Shown here piece after piece: positions 12,401 through 20,744 of a DNA stretch of 27,139 bases. The DNA comes from Pelomyxa schiedti (taxonomy: Eukaryota; Evosea; Pelobiontida; Pelomyxidae). Made by a program: the position numbers and the translations under genes. The DNA lies in assembly GCA_020536535.1 (NCBI GenBank), contig JAHLWZ010001034.1, positions 1-27,139 on the forward strand, in the 5' to 3' direction. The notes under the pieces are model-generated. The model saw nothing but the letters and a program-made list of their open reading frames with translations, made no database searches and was not told the DNA's origin. Every line of letters begins with the position of its first letter. Within the stretch, counting starts at the first letter, position 1.

Positions 12401-12588
12401 AGTGTCTTCCCTTCGTGGTGTGTGAACAAAACCGTTTGTGTTGTTCACTATTTGAGTGTTTGGAGAGCAGTGGTACCTGCGCCGCTTGGACCAATAAGAA
12501 GAACAATTTTTTTGTTGGTCAAGTCTGCGCCACCGTTTTGCTTGCACAGCTCAAGCAACTCAGAAAATTGAGCAATAACGTCCGACAT
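3493..12588 (-). CDS. giant P-loop NTPase / SecA-like motor / VWA / protein kinase fusion
   Basis: Seven exons: 12588-12477, 12410-9372, 9301-5218, 5167-4721 (end uncertain), 4683-4369 (start uncertain), 4325-4098, 4033-3493. All joins keep phase, giving about 2,921 residues. Start: the first ATG after an in-frame TGA. Domains in order: Walker A GPSGAGKT (33-40), rebuilt exactly by removing intron 1, then LVVVDSGFDG (GTPase G3-like). A long helical region follows. A SecA-type DEAD motor has LRTGEGKS (about 1755-1762), DEVD (about 1858), GLSGT (about 2021) and QVKGRTARQ (about 2187). The VWA domain has DESGS (about 2312), the MIDAS Thr in GGMTSF and FITDGQ. The kinase has LGTGSNAAV, VMK, HRDIKGDN (about 2741), DFG (about 2762) and a CDSFALALTFW helix. 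All kinase catalytic residues are present. Likely a cytosolic signalling or remodelling protein; substrates unknown. Confidence 0.85.
4684..4720 (-). other. candidate intron joining VWA and kinase exons (unresolved junction)
   Basis: The VWA exon frame (ending near GASLLSRGNYH) and the kinase exon frame (FVVEELLGTG) differ. The attractive donor AGAG|GTAATT (intron from 4712) has no AG that restores the kinase frame. A 37-nt intron with donor CT|GTCAAG and acceptor GTTGAG|C does restore it and makes the total coding length a multiple of three, but it is shorter than the other introns (43-70 nt) with a poor donor. A real frameshift or an unusual acceptor is possible. Confidence 0.35.
12411..12476 (-). 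other. intron 1 of the giant fusion gene
   Basis: A 66-nt GT-AG intron (donor GCAG|GTACC, acceptor CGAAG|GGAAG) splits the Walker A motif between GPSGA and GKT. Without splicing the frame hits a TAG and the P-loop lacks its Lys. With splicing a perfect GPSGAGKT results, so this intron is well supported. Confidence 0.85.
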
Positions 12589-13979
12589 GTGTCAAGGTCA
12601 AAAAACCCTTTCACTTCGTCGTTTTTTTTTTCCGGTTCAACGGAATTGATGGCGTTTGTACATGTGAGAATCAGAGGTGAAGCGACGCGGATTCAATAGT
12701 AGTAATCTCTGTTGGTGATAATACAACACTGAGCCAGCGAATGGTAGTCCTCTCACACTGGTTTCAGAGTGGCTGCAAGCTGTAACCCCTCGTAACTTTG
12801 TGAATTAAAGCCAAAAATGGCCCAGCTTTCGCCAAGGCTGCAAACCGTGCCTGGCCCCAGGTCCAAGCGGCTGCGTTGCAGACCCTCGTTGGCGTTTTCC
12901 TAAGCAAAGTGATAGTGCAACCAAAATGCGGGCTGCCAAGGTCGGAACCCTTACAGAGGGGTAGTTCCCTAATGAGCTGGGTCGGGCTCTTTGGCTGTGG
13001 CCTGGCTTCAGTTTCCTGATCAGTGTTTTGTTGCCTATTGTCCATGCTGCTTTTGTTCAGGCATTGCCAAGTATGGCCAATGCCCTGGCTGTTCCTGTTG
13101 GCTTCCCTGGTGTGACCATGTTAGTGCATATCTCTTTGACACTTCACATAATTCCACAATCTCATCGGAGTGGTAATGGAGAGATTCAACCACAGCAAGT
13201 ATTCATATAACCGCGGGAATGGTACAGAAGACAGCAGACAAACCTAAAGCCATCGCCATCTACTATTGGTTCAGCTCAACTTGAAAATTGTATTGACTGT
13301 TCTTGTGCTTGTATCTCCGTTTGACGTCTGTGTGTTGGCGTACTTGTTCTAATTATTCATTCCACTGCTGGTGTAAATATTAGAACCGGAAATGGCGTCT
13401 TCTCGAACAAGGGCACAGGAAGAAATACCGGAATGCTGTTCCCTTCTATTGTATTTAAAAGAACTGTTTTACAAGCCTTGGCAAGGCTGTGGCGGCTTTG
13501 GGTACTGTGAAAATTGTTTGAAATTAGTCAGCTGCAATTAGAAGATACAAACAAAAAATTCGGAGGTTAGAAGTGTGTGGGGGGGGGTATTCTGCCATTT
13601 TATTTCGAACCTAAACCTGGCAGTCCGGTTATCGGGTATCAAGTAACTTGGATAAGAGCTGTTTTTGGGTTTAATATTTTTTGCATTCTGTGTGATATTG
13701 CATACAATAGACCCGGAAACACCCAGTTGTCACTGTGCACTCACCTTCAAATTTGTGTGATGTTTCCGTTTTAATATAAGGAGAGTTTCAAGTACCCTAT
13801 CAAAATCTGTTTTTTGTTAAGCACTTCTACAAGTATTGTGGCGGTTTTAGTGAAACAGAGAACGATAAATGGACCTGAAGGGGGATGGTATTCATCGTTG
13901 TATCCACCAAGGCTTGGTGGGTTCTAGGTCACATTCCTGTGCCGTGTCAATGAGTTCTTGCATTTCAACCAGTTCAAAC
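12589..13979. other. intergenic region without a recognisable gene
   Basis: This is upstream of the giant gene's ATG. Both strands carry only short frames without motifs or convincing splice pairs. A G9 run lies at 13579-13587. No tRNA or other RNA gene could be supported. The promoter of the giant gene should be in the first few hundred bases, but no core element is identifiable by eye. Confidence 0.5.
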
Positions 13980-14372
13980 TTACTGGGTGGTGATACACCA
14001 CAACCTCGGGCATAATCCACACAGTCTGAGCTCCGTCAAGTTCACATCTTGATGTCTGGCCAGGAGAGTGCCAGTTTTTGATGCATAACGTCTACTGCCC
14101 AAAAGAGAATGAAACACTTTCAGTATGGTTAAGTGACAGATATCGGGATCTGGCAGCCAGTAGAGGGTTTCTGCAGTTACAACTGTGTTCAAAGATTTCG
14201 TTTGAGAGTGTGCAACTGGGTTCTTGAACTTCTGGCAAGCTCTAGGAAGGGGAATAGGCTATATTGTGCTCTCACCGTAGAGAATCTAGCTCTCTGCTTA
14301 CAAGCGGAGACACTATGAGGCAAGAGGACCCTGATTTCCCAATATCTGTGGCCAGAATACACAATGTGCAAG

Positions 14373-14585
14373 TCAGATCAATGGATATTCAGTGTCACAC
14401 ACCTGTAAGGCAATAGTGTGCCATAGCGCACTCAGTCTGAAACTGCTCAAATCAGCAAGTGGAGCAGCAATTTTAACATTCATTCTGTTGAATAAGTCTG
14501 TGACAACAATAGAACTCTGAGACCTCTGCATGCAGACAAGCAGTGCCCACTCCAGCTGAAGCAGGTCCCCTTGCTTTGGGGGCAA
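14373..14585 (-). pseudogene. exon-like fragment, weak third copy of a repeated module
   Basis: The minus strand reads EWALLVCMQRSQSS, then VTDLFNRMNVKIAAPLADLS and FRLSALWHTIALQ. A donor-like TTACAG|GTGTGTG follows. Its end (FRLSALWHTIALQ) resembles the ends of the copies at 15044-15090 (VHLASLILSYAFAFPG) and 20755-20807 (VRLAALLLSCAFAFPG), each also followed by a GTRTGTG donor and an intron containing TTGAYCTGACTTGC. No flanking exons join into a full gene, so I read it as a remnant of a helical-repeat gene family. No function can be assigned. Confidence 0.35.
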
Positions 14586-14910
14586 AAGCCTTCAGCTCAG
14601 CTGTTTTCTGCTGATAGATATTGGGTTAAAAGTTTATTGAGGATACAAACCTGAGTAAGTACTTGGTTTGGGTACAGAAAATTTGGGTGAAGCCAGCATG
14701 GGTGAATTCCAAGGCCGAAGTCATCGGGATGAGGGAGTCCCTTGGATAAGTTGCAGTTGCTTTGGTATGCCTGTGATGACCACACAATTTGCTTAGAATT
14801 CTATTATTTTCAAATTGGACCTATTTCTTGAGTTAGAAGAAAGCTCTGAGGAATGGAACATACCTATATTCGCCAAGCATCCTGAAGCTCAGAAACGAGA
14901 GCACTGGGAG

Positions 14911-15095
14911 CAATCTAGAACTTGTTCCAGGACCGCCATGAGTAAGAACATCCTGAGGCTGACTAACACAATTTCCAGGCATCTGTACAAGCTCTGGAAT
15001 ATGCAAGTCAGGTCAATTCCTACCCTTTTTCAAATGCACATACCTGGAAAAGCAAATGCGTAGCTCAGTATCAATGACGCAAGGTGGACACTCTG
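14911..15095 (-). repeat. duplicated gene segment, copy 1
   Basis: About 185 nt on the minus strand align closely with 20745-20957 on the plus strand. They share CGCATTTGCTTTTCCAG|GTATGTG, then an intron-like stretch with TTGAYCTGACTTGC, then CTCATGGYGGTCCT and AAGT.CTAGATTG. Here the frame around the junction can be read as SYAFAFPG before the donor and ELVQMPGNCVS then THGGPGTSSRLL after it. The intron would be 14994-15043 (50 nt). The copy is part of a gene-like but broken region. Confidence 0.65.
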
Positions 15096-15760
15096 AGGTG
15101 AAGTATGGGCCTCCAATTGGCCCGAGAACTCTTCCTTTGTGCAATGCAACTCCGTGGTCTTCCCAGTTTTCACATAATACAAGCCATCTCGTGCCGTCTG
15201 GATTTAGACCATTCCACATTGTGCCTAAGCAGTAGTCATCAAGGTGAGGCTCAATATATGCTGACTCGTTTCCAACAACTTGGTGCGCTTCCAAGTGGCT
15301 TGAACAACTCCACTCGTTGAAATGGCTTTCCTGCGCGGTAGTATGGATGTTGTGAAGTGGGTCCAGGGGGAGTTCGATTTGGCGAAGAGGTTGCCTCCAT
15401 CCAAATCCTTGCGCCATTTCGGGACTCTTGCAACCATCCCATAATGGCCATGACCACGGGAAAGAGGGCGCCCCCGAGGCGCTCATTTCCTCTCCCTCGG
15501 ACCCACCTCCGAACATGCACCGAGCAACCTCCAAATTTTCACAACACCCACGCAGCCTCCTTGACCGTCGTCGTCGTGGTGGTGGCGGTGGAGGAGGAGG
15601 AGGAGAGGCGCCTGCCGCGCCTGTGGTGCCGCACGATCCACGCCACGCACGAGGGGGTGCCAGCCTTGGCCGCGGCCCACAGGGGGCGGTGGTGCGGGCG
15701 GCTCTCGGCGGCGGCGCTGCGCAGCTCGCGGGAGCAGACGAGGGCCACCAGGGGGAACAT
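15044..15760 (-). pseudogene. uncharacterised GC-rich gene, interrupted
   Basis: From an ATG at 15760-15758 a GC-rich frame reads MFPLVALVCSRELRSAAAES, then HHRPLWAAAKAGTPSCVAWI and a Ser/Thr-rich stretch, and meets TGA at 15541-15539. The same frame is open again to 15251 (CSVHVRRWVRG, FPVVMAIMGWLQE). An overlapping frame (15534-15044) reads NGLNPDGTRWLVLCENWEDH and GVALHKGRVLGPIGGPYF, which also looks coding, and it ends at a donor CCAG|GTATGTG. A frame change or an unrecognised intron between 15540 and 15250 is needed to join them, so the gene is broken, misassembled or spliced in a way I cannot see. I have a vague impression of a protist (Pelomyxa-like) repeat-protein family; no function is assigned. 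Confidence 0.4.
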
Positions 15761-16089
15761 GGCCCCCGCCGCGGCGAACGCGTCCACGCCCCGGGTGTCG
15801 TGGCGTGGGGAGCGGGGCTTGGAGTGGTCGAGCCAGCTCACAGCTGTGTTGTTGGCAAACGATTTTTTTTTTATTTAAAGGGAGCTATTTATGGCTGTAA
15901 TGCACAAAGTTACAAGGGTTACGAGCGTGAACTGGTGTTTGAGCTTGGGTTATGCTTTGCTCTGAAGTTGTCTCCGCTTATGTCTCTGTTTTCTTCGTTT
16001 TGTTTCTTGTTGTTGCTATTGCTGTCACTGGGGCTGTTGGTACCTATGTTTACCACTTCCGTTTATTTCTGCTGATTGTTGAGGCATAT

Positions 16090-19000
16090 TCAGAACCAGT
16101 GGACAGGGGACAGGAATGAAAGAATGTGGTGTACGGTGCTATGTGATAGCCTTCCAATAGCTATTGGTGAGTTGCAGTCTCCATCGAGAGCAACTCTCTT
16201 AAGGTGCTCAGGATCTGTGGGAGTTGTGGCTGCCAATGACAAGCTAGTGCAGCGTAGCCAACAGAGGAGTACAGTCCTGAGGATGTGGCACTTGAACCAC
16301 CACGGGAACAGCTCGTGTTTGAATGGGTCCCACGTTGCTGCATGGTTTACGAATCGCCACAAACTCCGGCTATGTGCATCAACAAGTTCCCCTTTGATAT
16401 CCACGTTTCCATCCCTCCTCAGTTTGTATTCAGGAATGCGCACGCCATGGCACCACAGCAAATCCGCGATGTCACGGAAGCCATGCTCGATTGCAGAAAG
16501 AAGGAGGGTAGATGGAACGCGCCCTGGTTCACACAATGGGAGAAGCTTGCAAACAGTATGATAAGCACCACGGCTCACTGCCCAGAACAAGAAGGTGGTT
16601 TTGAACCGTCCTGGCCACATCGCCATGAGTTTACATATTTTCTTTTCTACAAACTCTCCAGTAATCGGGTGAATGGGCTGCAACCAACTCAAGACTGCCT
16701 CATAGCACTTTGTCACCACTGGACACGTCAGAACCTCTTGTATTTTCTCCTCAACAACCACATTGGCTTGCTGAGTGCCACGAAGCAAACGGGGCAACTT
16801 CCTTGGCTCAAGCGGGGCAATGGGCTGGATTTCACTGATCAACAGTGCTTTCAGCAGTGGTCCCCACATCCCCGGTGTTGATGTGCAGTTTTTAAGTACA
16901 TCCTCCATGCATGCCCTTCTGTCAGGGGAACGACTCCAAAGAGACACTACTGAACCTTCGTTGTCCTCAATCATAGACTGTGATGACTGACAGCACAACT
17001 TCATCACAGAGGACAGACACGTGAAAGCACCAGAACTCAGGGTCCGGGTGTTCTCCCCTGGGTGCTCTGATGCCAGCAGCACTGTGAAGCTGGTAGCGAA
17101 CCAGGCTGTTATATCCACTGAAAGGGAGGTGACTTTCACCCCAAAGCGTGAGCAGTGCCGGTACACAGAATGAAGGCGGGAGGACCAAATCTCCAGCACG
17201 AAGAGGTATCGATTTTTGTCTTCCAGGATTCGCCGTACAGTTTTTAAAGGTGTCCGATGTTCTCGTTTGTACTGGGCTATGTATTGTGTCGCAGCAAATG
17301 AAAAAAGAGGAAGGCTTTTGATCTGATCAGCACAGAATTTCATCATGTGATACAGCAACCCTTCTCCTCTCCTGGTGTGTGTTTTTATTGCCTTCTCCAG
17401 CAGAAGTTCCAGTGAACTTGAACTCACCTGCCCAAACAGTTGCTTGACACTGAGCAGAATATCAAGGTGAGGTGGTGAATCATCAGCAGTGGCAAGTGTA
17501 ATAGCATTCATTGCGAGGTTCTCATTAACGGATCCTCCTGTGATAACCACTGGGATGATCAACAATGCTGAAACAGCCTTGAGAAGCATCTTGTCACTTC
17601 CGATGTGATTCTCAACGAACTGGACAATGGCCTTGTGCCCATTTGCTGGATCAACAGAGCACAGCTTCGTCACCCTGGAAATAACTTTCCTTGTGATCCA
17701 AGGGACCTTCTTAAAGAAAGCTTCCTGCAATCCAAAGCTTTCACAAAACTGGAGAAACCCTGCAATGATACGGGCTGTGATATTGTAATGCTTGAGGAAC
17801 TCAATAACATCATTTGAAGCTTGAAGAGGCAATACATCCCATCCATTCACCCACCGAAATGGAAGCTTTGAACCCACTGATCGACCTTCAGCAAGACTCG
17901 ACACAAAGGTATCACAGAGCTCATTAGCGAGCTCTGGCAACAGTGGCCCCAGGTTCACACAACATAAGAGCAGTTCTTTACCATAATGGTGTGGTATCCT
18001 ATTTAGCAGAACTCGCAATTGGTTTGCAAACGGAACGAAAAAGTGCCTGCAGTTTGGAACCCACATCAACCTCTTCAGAGCCTTTATTGCCGCACCAAAC
18101 ACAGGCCAGTCCAAATCACCAGCACTCTTGCAATATTCCCTGGAGGCAATCTCAAACAATCTGCCAAAGAATGGCCCCACGCCAACAGGAACCAAGTCGT
18201 TGAGCACACCAAACTCGGAGATGAACATCTCTGCAATGTGGGCGACACAAGTGCCAACGACCAAGTCGTAGTGGTGCCGATCTTCCCTGCTCATGCTTGC
18301 AGTCACACCCACTCCCACAATCTCTGGCTTCTGGTGCCAGACCGCGAATATTTCCTCAGCACTGTGGCCAATCGCCCTCATGAACTTCCAGAAGTTTTTG
18401 ACCATGCCGTAGATATCATCATCTTCTGTTGGCTCCTCAGCATCAGCATGAGGAGCATCGAGAATGGACAGAACCTTTGGTTCCACCTGGGCCTGAAGTT
18501 TTGGGAGGCACTCAGAAATATCGTCAATGCGCCTCTGCAACCCAGAAATCACAGCACTGAAATTCTTGCGGGATTCCTCCCATCTGGCGGTGTTTGCAGC
18601 CTCCAGTTCCGTCTTGACTTCTCTTTTTCCGTTTCCGTTTCTATACGTTGCCTTTGCGTCTGCGTCTGTTGCCGCCGCCGCCGCCGCCGCCGTCTCGGTT
18701 TGTGGCATGTGTGGTCTCCTCGTCGCACAGCCCAGTAGCACCTTTAGCAGCACCAGCTGGCCTGTGAGCTTCAGGAACTTTTCTCCCGAAGCCGTCACCG
18801 TTGCCGGCTCCTTGTCGGGGTGCGCCATCATGTCGGCGAGCTTGGACTTGTGCAGGGCCAGGTCGCGGCGCATGGACTCGCGCGTCCGCCTCAACTTGCG
18901 CACCCTCTTGACCTGCAGCCACACGGGGTCGTCGTGGTGGTGGTAGGCGTTGTGGATGTTGTCGCGGCCGTAATCGCCTTCTTCCTCTTCCTCTTCCTCT

Positions 19001-19122
19001 TCCTCTTCGGCGGCTGCTGCTTCTGTTTCTGCTTCGTACCTGTGCTCAAGGTAAAACTCGCAGTCATCCAGGTCACTGTCACCGCTCTCGCGCCCTCCGT
19101 CATCGATCTGGTTGGTGGCCAT
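16090..19122 (-). CDS. 1,010-residue helical protein with ankyrin-like and F-box-like C-terminus
   Basis: A single uninterrupted frame runs from ATG at 19122-19120 to TGA at 16092-16090. The start is the second of two possible initiators; the preceding codon is GTG, so this ATG is the natural one. N-terminus: acidic (IDDGGRESGDSDLDD) with a run of ten Glu at about 39-48, then charged helices and an Ala run near 145. The middle is long, helical and unrecognised. At about 838-893 TTFLFWAVSRGAYHTVCKLL and STLLLSAIEHGFRDIADLLW look like two ankyrin-type units. The last 20 residues (LSHSTVHHILSFLSPVHWF) resemble an F-box core helix, preceded by a hydrophobic FPWWFKCHILRTVLLCWLR. Ankyrin repeats plus a C-terminal F-box would suggest a ubiquitin-ligase adaptor, which is inference only. 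It lies on the same strand as the giant gene. Confidence 0.7.
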   Translation of the reverse strand: MATNQIDDGGRESGDSDLDDCEFYLEHRYEAETEAAAAEEEEEEEEEEGDYGRDNIHNAYHHHDDPVWLQVKRVRKLRRTRESMRRDLALHKSKLADMMAHPDKEPATVTASGEKFLKLTGQLVLLKVLLGCATRRPHMPQTETAAAAAAATDADAKATYRNGNGKREVKTELEAANTARWEESRKNFSAVISGLQRRIDDISECLPKLQAQVEPKVLSILDAPHADAEEPTEDDDIYGMVKNFWKFMRAIGHSAEEIFAVWHQKPEIVGVGVTASMSREDRHHYDLVVGTCVAHIAEMFISEFGVLNDLVPVGVGPFFGRLFEIASREYCKSAGDLDWPVFGAAIKALKRLMWVPNCRHFFVPFANQLRVLLNRIPHHYGKELLLCCVNLGPLLPELANELCDTFVSSLAEGRSVGSKLPFRWVNGWDVLPLQASNDVIEFLKHYNITARIIAGFLQFCESFGLQEAFFKKVPWITRKVISRVTKLCSVDPANGHKAIVQFVENHIGSDKMLLKAVSALLIIPVVITGGSVNENLAMNAITLATADDSPPHLDILLSVKQLFGQVSSSSLELLLEKAIKTHTRRGEGLLYHMMKFCADQIKSLPLFSFAATQYIAQYKREHRTPLKTVRRILEDKNRYLFVLEIWSSRLHSVYRHCSRFGVKVTSLSVDITAWFATSFTVLLASEHPGENTRTLSSGAFTCLSSVMKLCCQSSQSMIEDNEGSVVSLWSRSPDRRACMEDVLKNCTSTPGMWGPLLKALLISEIQPIAPLEPRKLPRLLRGTQQANVVVEEKIQEVLTCPVVTKCYEAVLSWLQPIHPITGEFVEKKICKLMAMWPGRFKTTFLFWAVSRGAYHTVCKLLPLCEPGRVPSTLLLSAIEHGFRDIADLLWCHGVRIPEYKLRRDGNVDIKGELVDAHSRSLWRFVNHAATWDPFKHELFPWWFKCHILRTVLLCWLRCTSLSLAATTPTDPEHLKRVALDGDCNSPIAIGRLSHSTVHHILSFLSPVHWF
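18661..18690 (-). repeat. GCC trinucleotide run encoding poly-alanine
   Basis: GCC repeats (GCCGCCGCCGCC on the plus strand) lie inside the helical-protein gene. They encode an Ala run (TETAAAAAAATDADAK) on the minus strand. Confidence 0.7.
18980..19010 (-). repeat. GAGGAA hexamer run encoding poly-glutamate
   Basis: A TTCCTC hexamer run on the plus strand gives ten consecutive Glu near the N-terminus of the helical protein. It is a likely site of length variation. Confidence 0.7.
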
Positions 19123-19478
19123 CACTTTTAAGGGTTTTCGGTGTAAGTGGTGGTGAAAATCAGAGAGCCAAATACTTGGGCTTTAGGCAAACAATGGAAG
19201 CAACAGCCTCAGATTGCACAAAATAGATGTTCTCCCCGTCCTCACCATCAAAATCCGTGTTCTCTGAAGGCAAGCAGAGATTTCTTTGCCAAGGAAAATG
19301 GTTGGCAAGCGGGCAGAGAGCCCTCATCACCAACTGGGAGAGTATGCACAACAACAGCAACACCAACGCCAACACGTGCGCATCTTGTACTGTCGGGAGT
19401 CTTGTGTGGTCACAGGGTCGTGTCCCGCGGTTGGCTCGACGGCACAGCCACCTGGTCCGACGATGATGGCGCGCACTC

Positions 19479-19964
19479 CTAGTCGCCGTCGTCGGGGGGC
19501 AGCGACGTGACACTTTTCAGGGTGGCCGAGGCGACGTTCCACCTCGTGGCAACGGAATTCTCGTTGGAAGACACTTGTTGTTGTGCTTGCCATACGGCGC
19601 TCTGCTCTGGTCGACGCAGCCAGGGGGCACCGGCCGCGTCGTGCGTACAGTGGATGATATTACACAACCACAATGAGAAGAGCAGCCCATGAGTGGTTGA
19701 GGCGAGAGAGCGGTGAAGGCGGCTGGGCACTGGTGGCCACTTGGATTTGGTGAGAGTTCCCGATTTTGCAATGAACTTGTTGAGCTTAGACTTGCTTGTA
19801 GGTTTTTTCTGTGTCCATGTATGCCTTCCTGTTGTCTCCAGATGGCTAATTCCCTTGAAGAAGCCTTGAAATGGTGTGCAAAGCCTTGCAGAAGTATTGC
19901 TGATTCCTCCAGCAAAATATCCTTGTGGAAGTACTGCTGATTCCCTCAGCATAAGGTATTGCAA
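19479..19964 (-). CDS. weak, uncharacterised reading frame
   Basis: A 161-codon open frame ends in a GC-rich part reading RPEQSAVWQAQQQVSSNENS, then VATRWNVASATLKSVTSL and PPDDGD before TAG. That 3' part has plausible amino-acid composition. The 5' part is repeat-derived (a small tandem repeat at 19870-19985) and AT-richer, so the true gene, if any, may be only the last exon. Overlapping frames in this GC-rich patch are also open, which weakens the case. No domain is recognised. Confidence 0.2.
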   Translation of the reverse strand: MQYLMLRESAVLPQGYFAGGISNTSARLCTPFQGFFKGISHLETTGRHTWTQKKPTSKSKLNKFIAKSGTLTKSKWPPVPSRLHRSLASTTHGLLFSLWLCNIIHCTHDAAGAPWLRRPEQSAVWQAQQQVSSNENSVATRWNVASATLKSVTSLPPDDGD

Positions 19965-19985
19965 AATATCCTTTCCTTGAAGCTA
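19870..19985. repeat. short imperfect tandem repeat (about 35-45 nt units)
   Basis: On the plus strand the elements GYRGAAGTAYTGCTGATTCC, a CTCCAGC or CTCAGC spacer, and TATTGCAAAATATCC or CAAAATATCC recur. Examples: GAAGTATTGCTGATTCC then CAAAATATCCTTG, followed by GAAGTACTGCTGATTCC then CAAAATATCCTTT. Two to two-and-a-half units are visible. Confidence 0.6.
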
Positions 19986-20744
19986 AACAATGACCGTAAA
20001 TTCGCCTAACAGAGAATACTTGAGTTGTCCAATGTCTTGGATGCCTTCCAAGTGTCAGATAGATTTCTAGTATATTGGACCAGTGATTCACTGTGCGGCA
20101 CATGCTATGGCGGCCATAATAGAGTCGCTGCTGATTCAGGCTCATGTGAAACCTGCCTGATTGCACAGAAATTTCTTCAGGTTCGTATGTGATAAAATTC
20201 TAGCTACCATGCTAACTCAGATGTGTCATAAGGATTGGTGCTGATGTCTCCTGCACCTCAGAAAGTACTTTGTATGCTTGCCTAGAGCCTTTGGGTAAGT
20301 CCAGAATAGTTGCTGTTCTGCGTCTGACTTCCAACAGAACAAGGGACTCTTGTGGGACCGAAATTGGGCTGATTGTATTTCCAGGCTTGAATCTGACTTT
20401 GAAGCTGACTTGCCAATTCGTTCTGCAGTTGTTGGGATGCTGTCTGCTCATTGCAGTGCTTGGTCTGGATGATCTCCTTGAAATATGTGCTGCCAGCTTC
20501 CAGCTTGAATGAATTGCAAGCATGAATCCTTCCCAGGTATGGTTCCATTTTCCATAAGGTGATTCCTTACTCATGGTGAAGGTAGTGAAGACTTCTGTTT
20601 TTGCCAACTGCTCTAGCATGCCTTGAGCTGTGCTGATGTGCTTCTTGCGTTTTGTTGATCAGGTTTGTTTGTATCATTTGTATCAGTATCTGATGCCATT
20701 AGGTGACATTGCCTTGGTGTTGCCAATGATGTGCTTGCTGCTCT
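19965..20744. other. gene-poor region with an uncertain minus-strand frame
   Basis: No gene can be closed here. Minus-strand frames at 20212-20619 (LAKTEVFTTFTMSKESPYGK, then WEGFMLAIHSSWKLAAHIS) and 20282-20548 (ASQQLQNELASQLQSQIQAW) look locally coding-like but lie in different frames. One may be a shadow of the other, or the stretch may be a decayed gene. Nothing identifies a family. Confidence 0.3.

Noticed and set aside
12764-13045. 93-codon minus-strand frame
   Set aside because: No motif, no splice context and isolated in intergenic DNA; not supported as a gene.
13598-13690. Possible minus-strand tRNA with a GGTTCGAAAT T-loop
   Set aside because: Only the T-loop-like stretch fits. 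The T stem has a mismatch and no D arm, anticodon stem or acceptor pairing can be drawn.
15428-16075. 215-codon plus-strand frame with poly-Gly
   Set aside because: Reverse reading of a GC-rich minus-strand exon; poly-Gly comes from the complement of a Ser/Thr/His-coding repeat.
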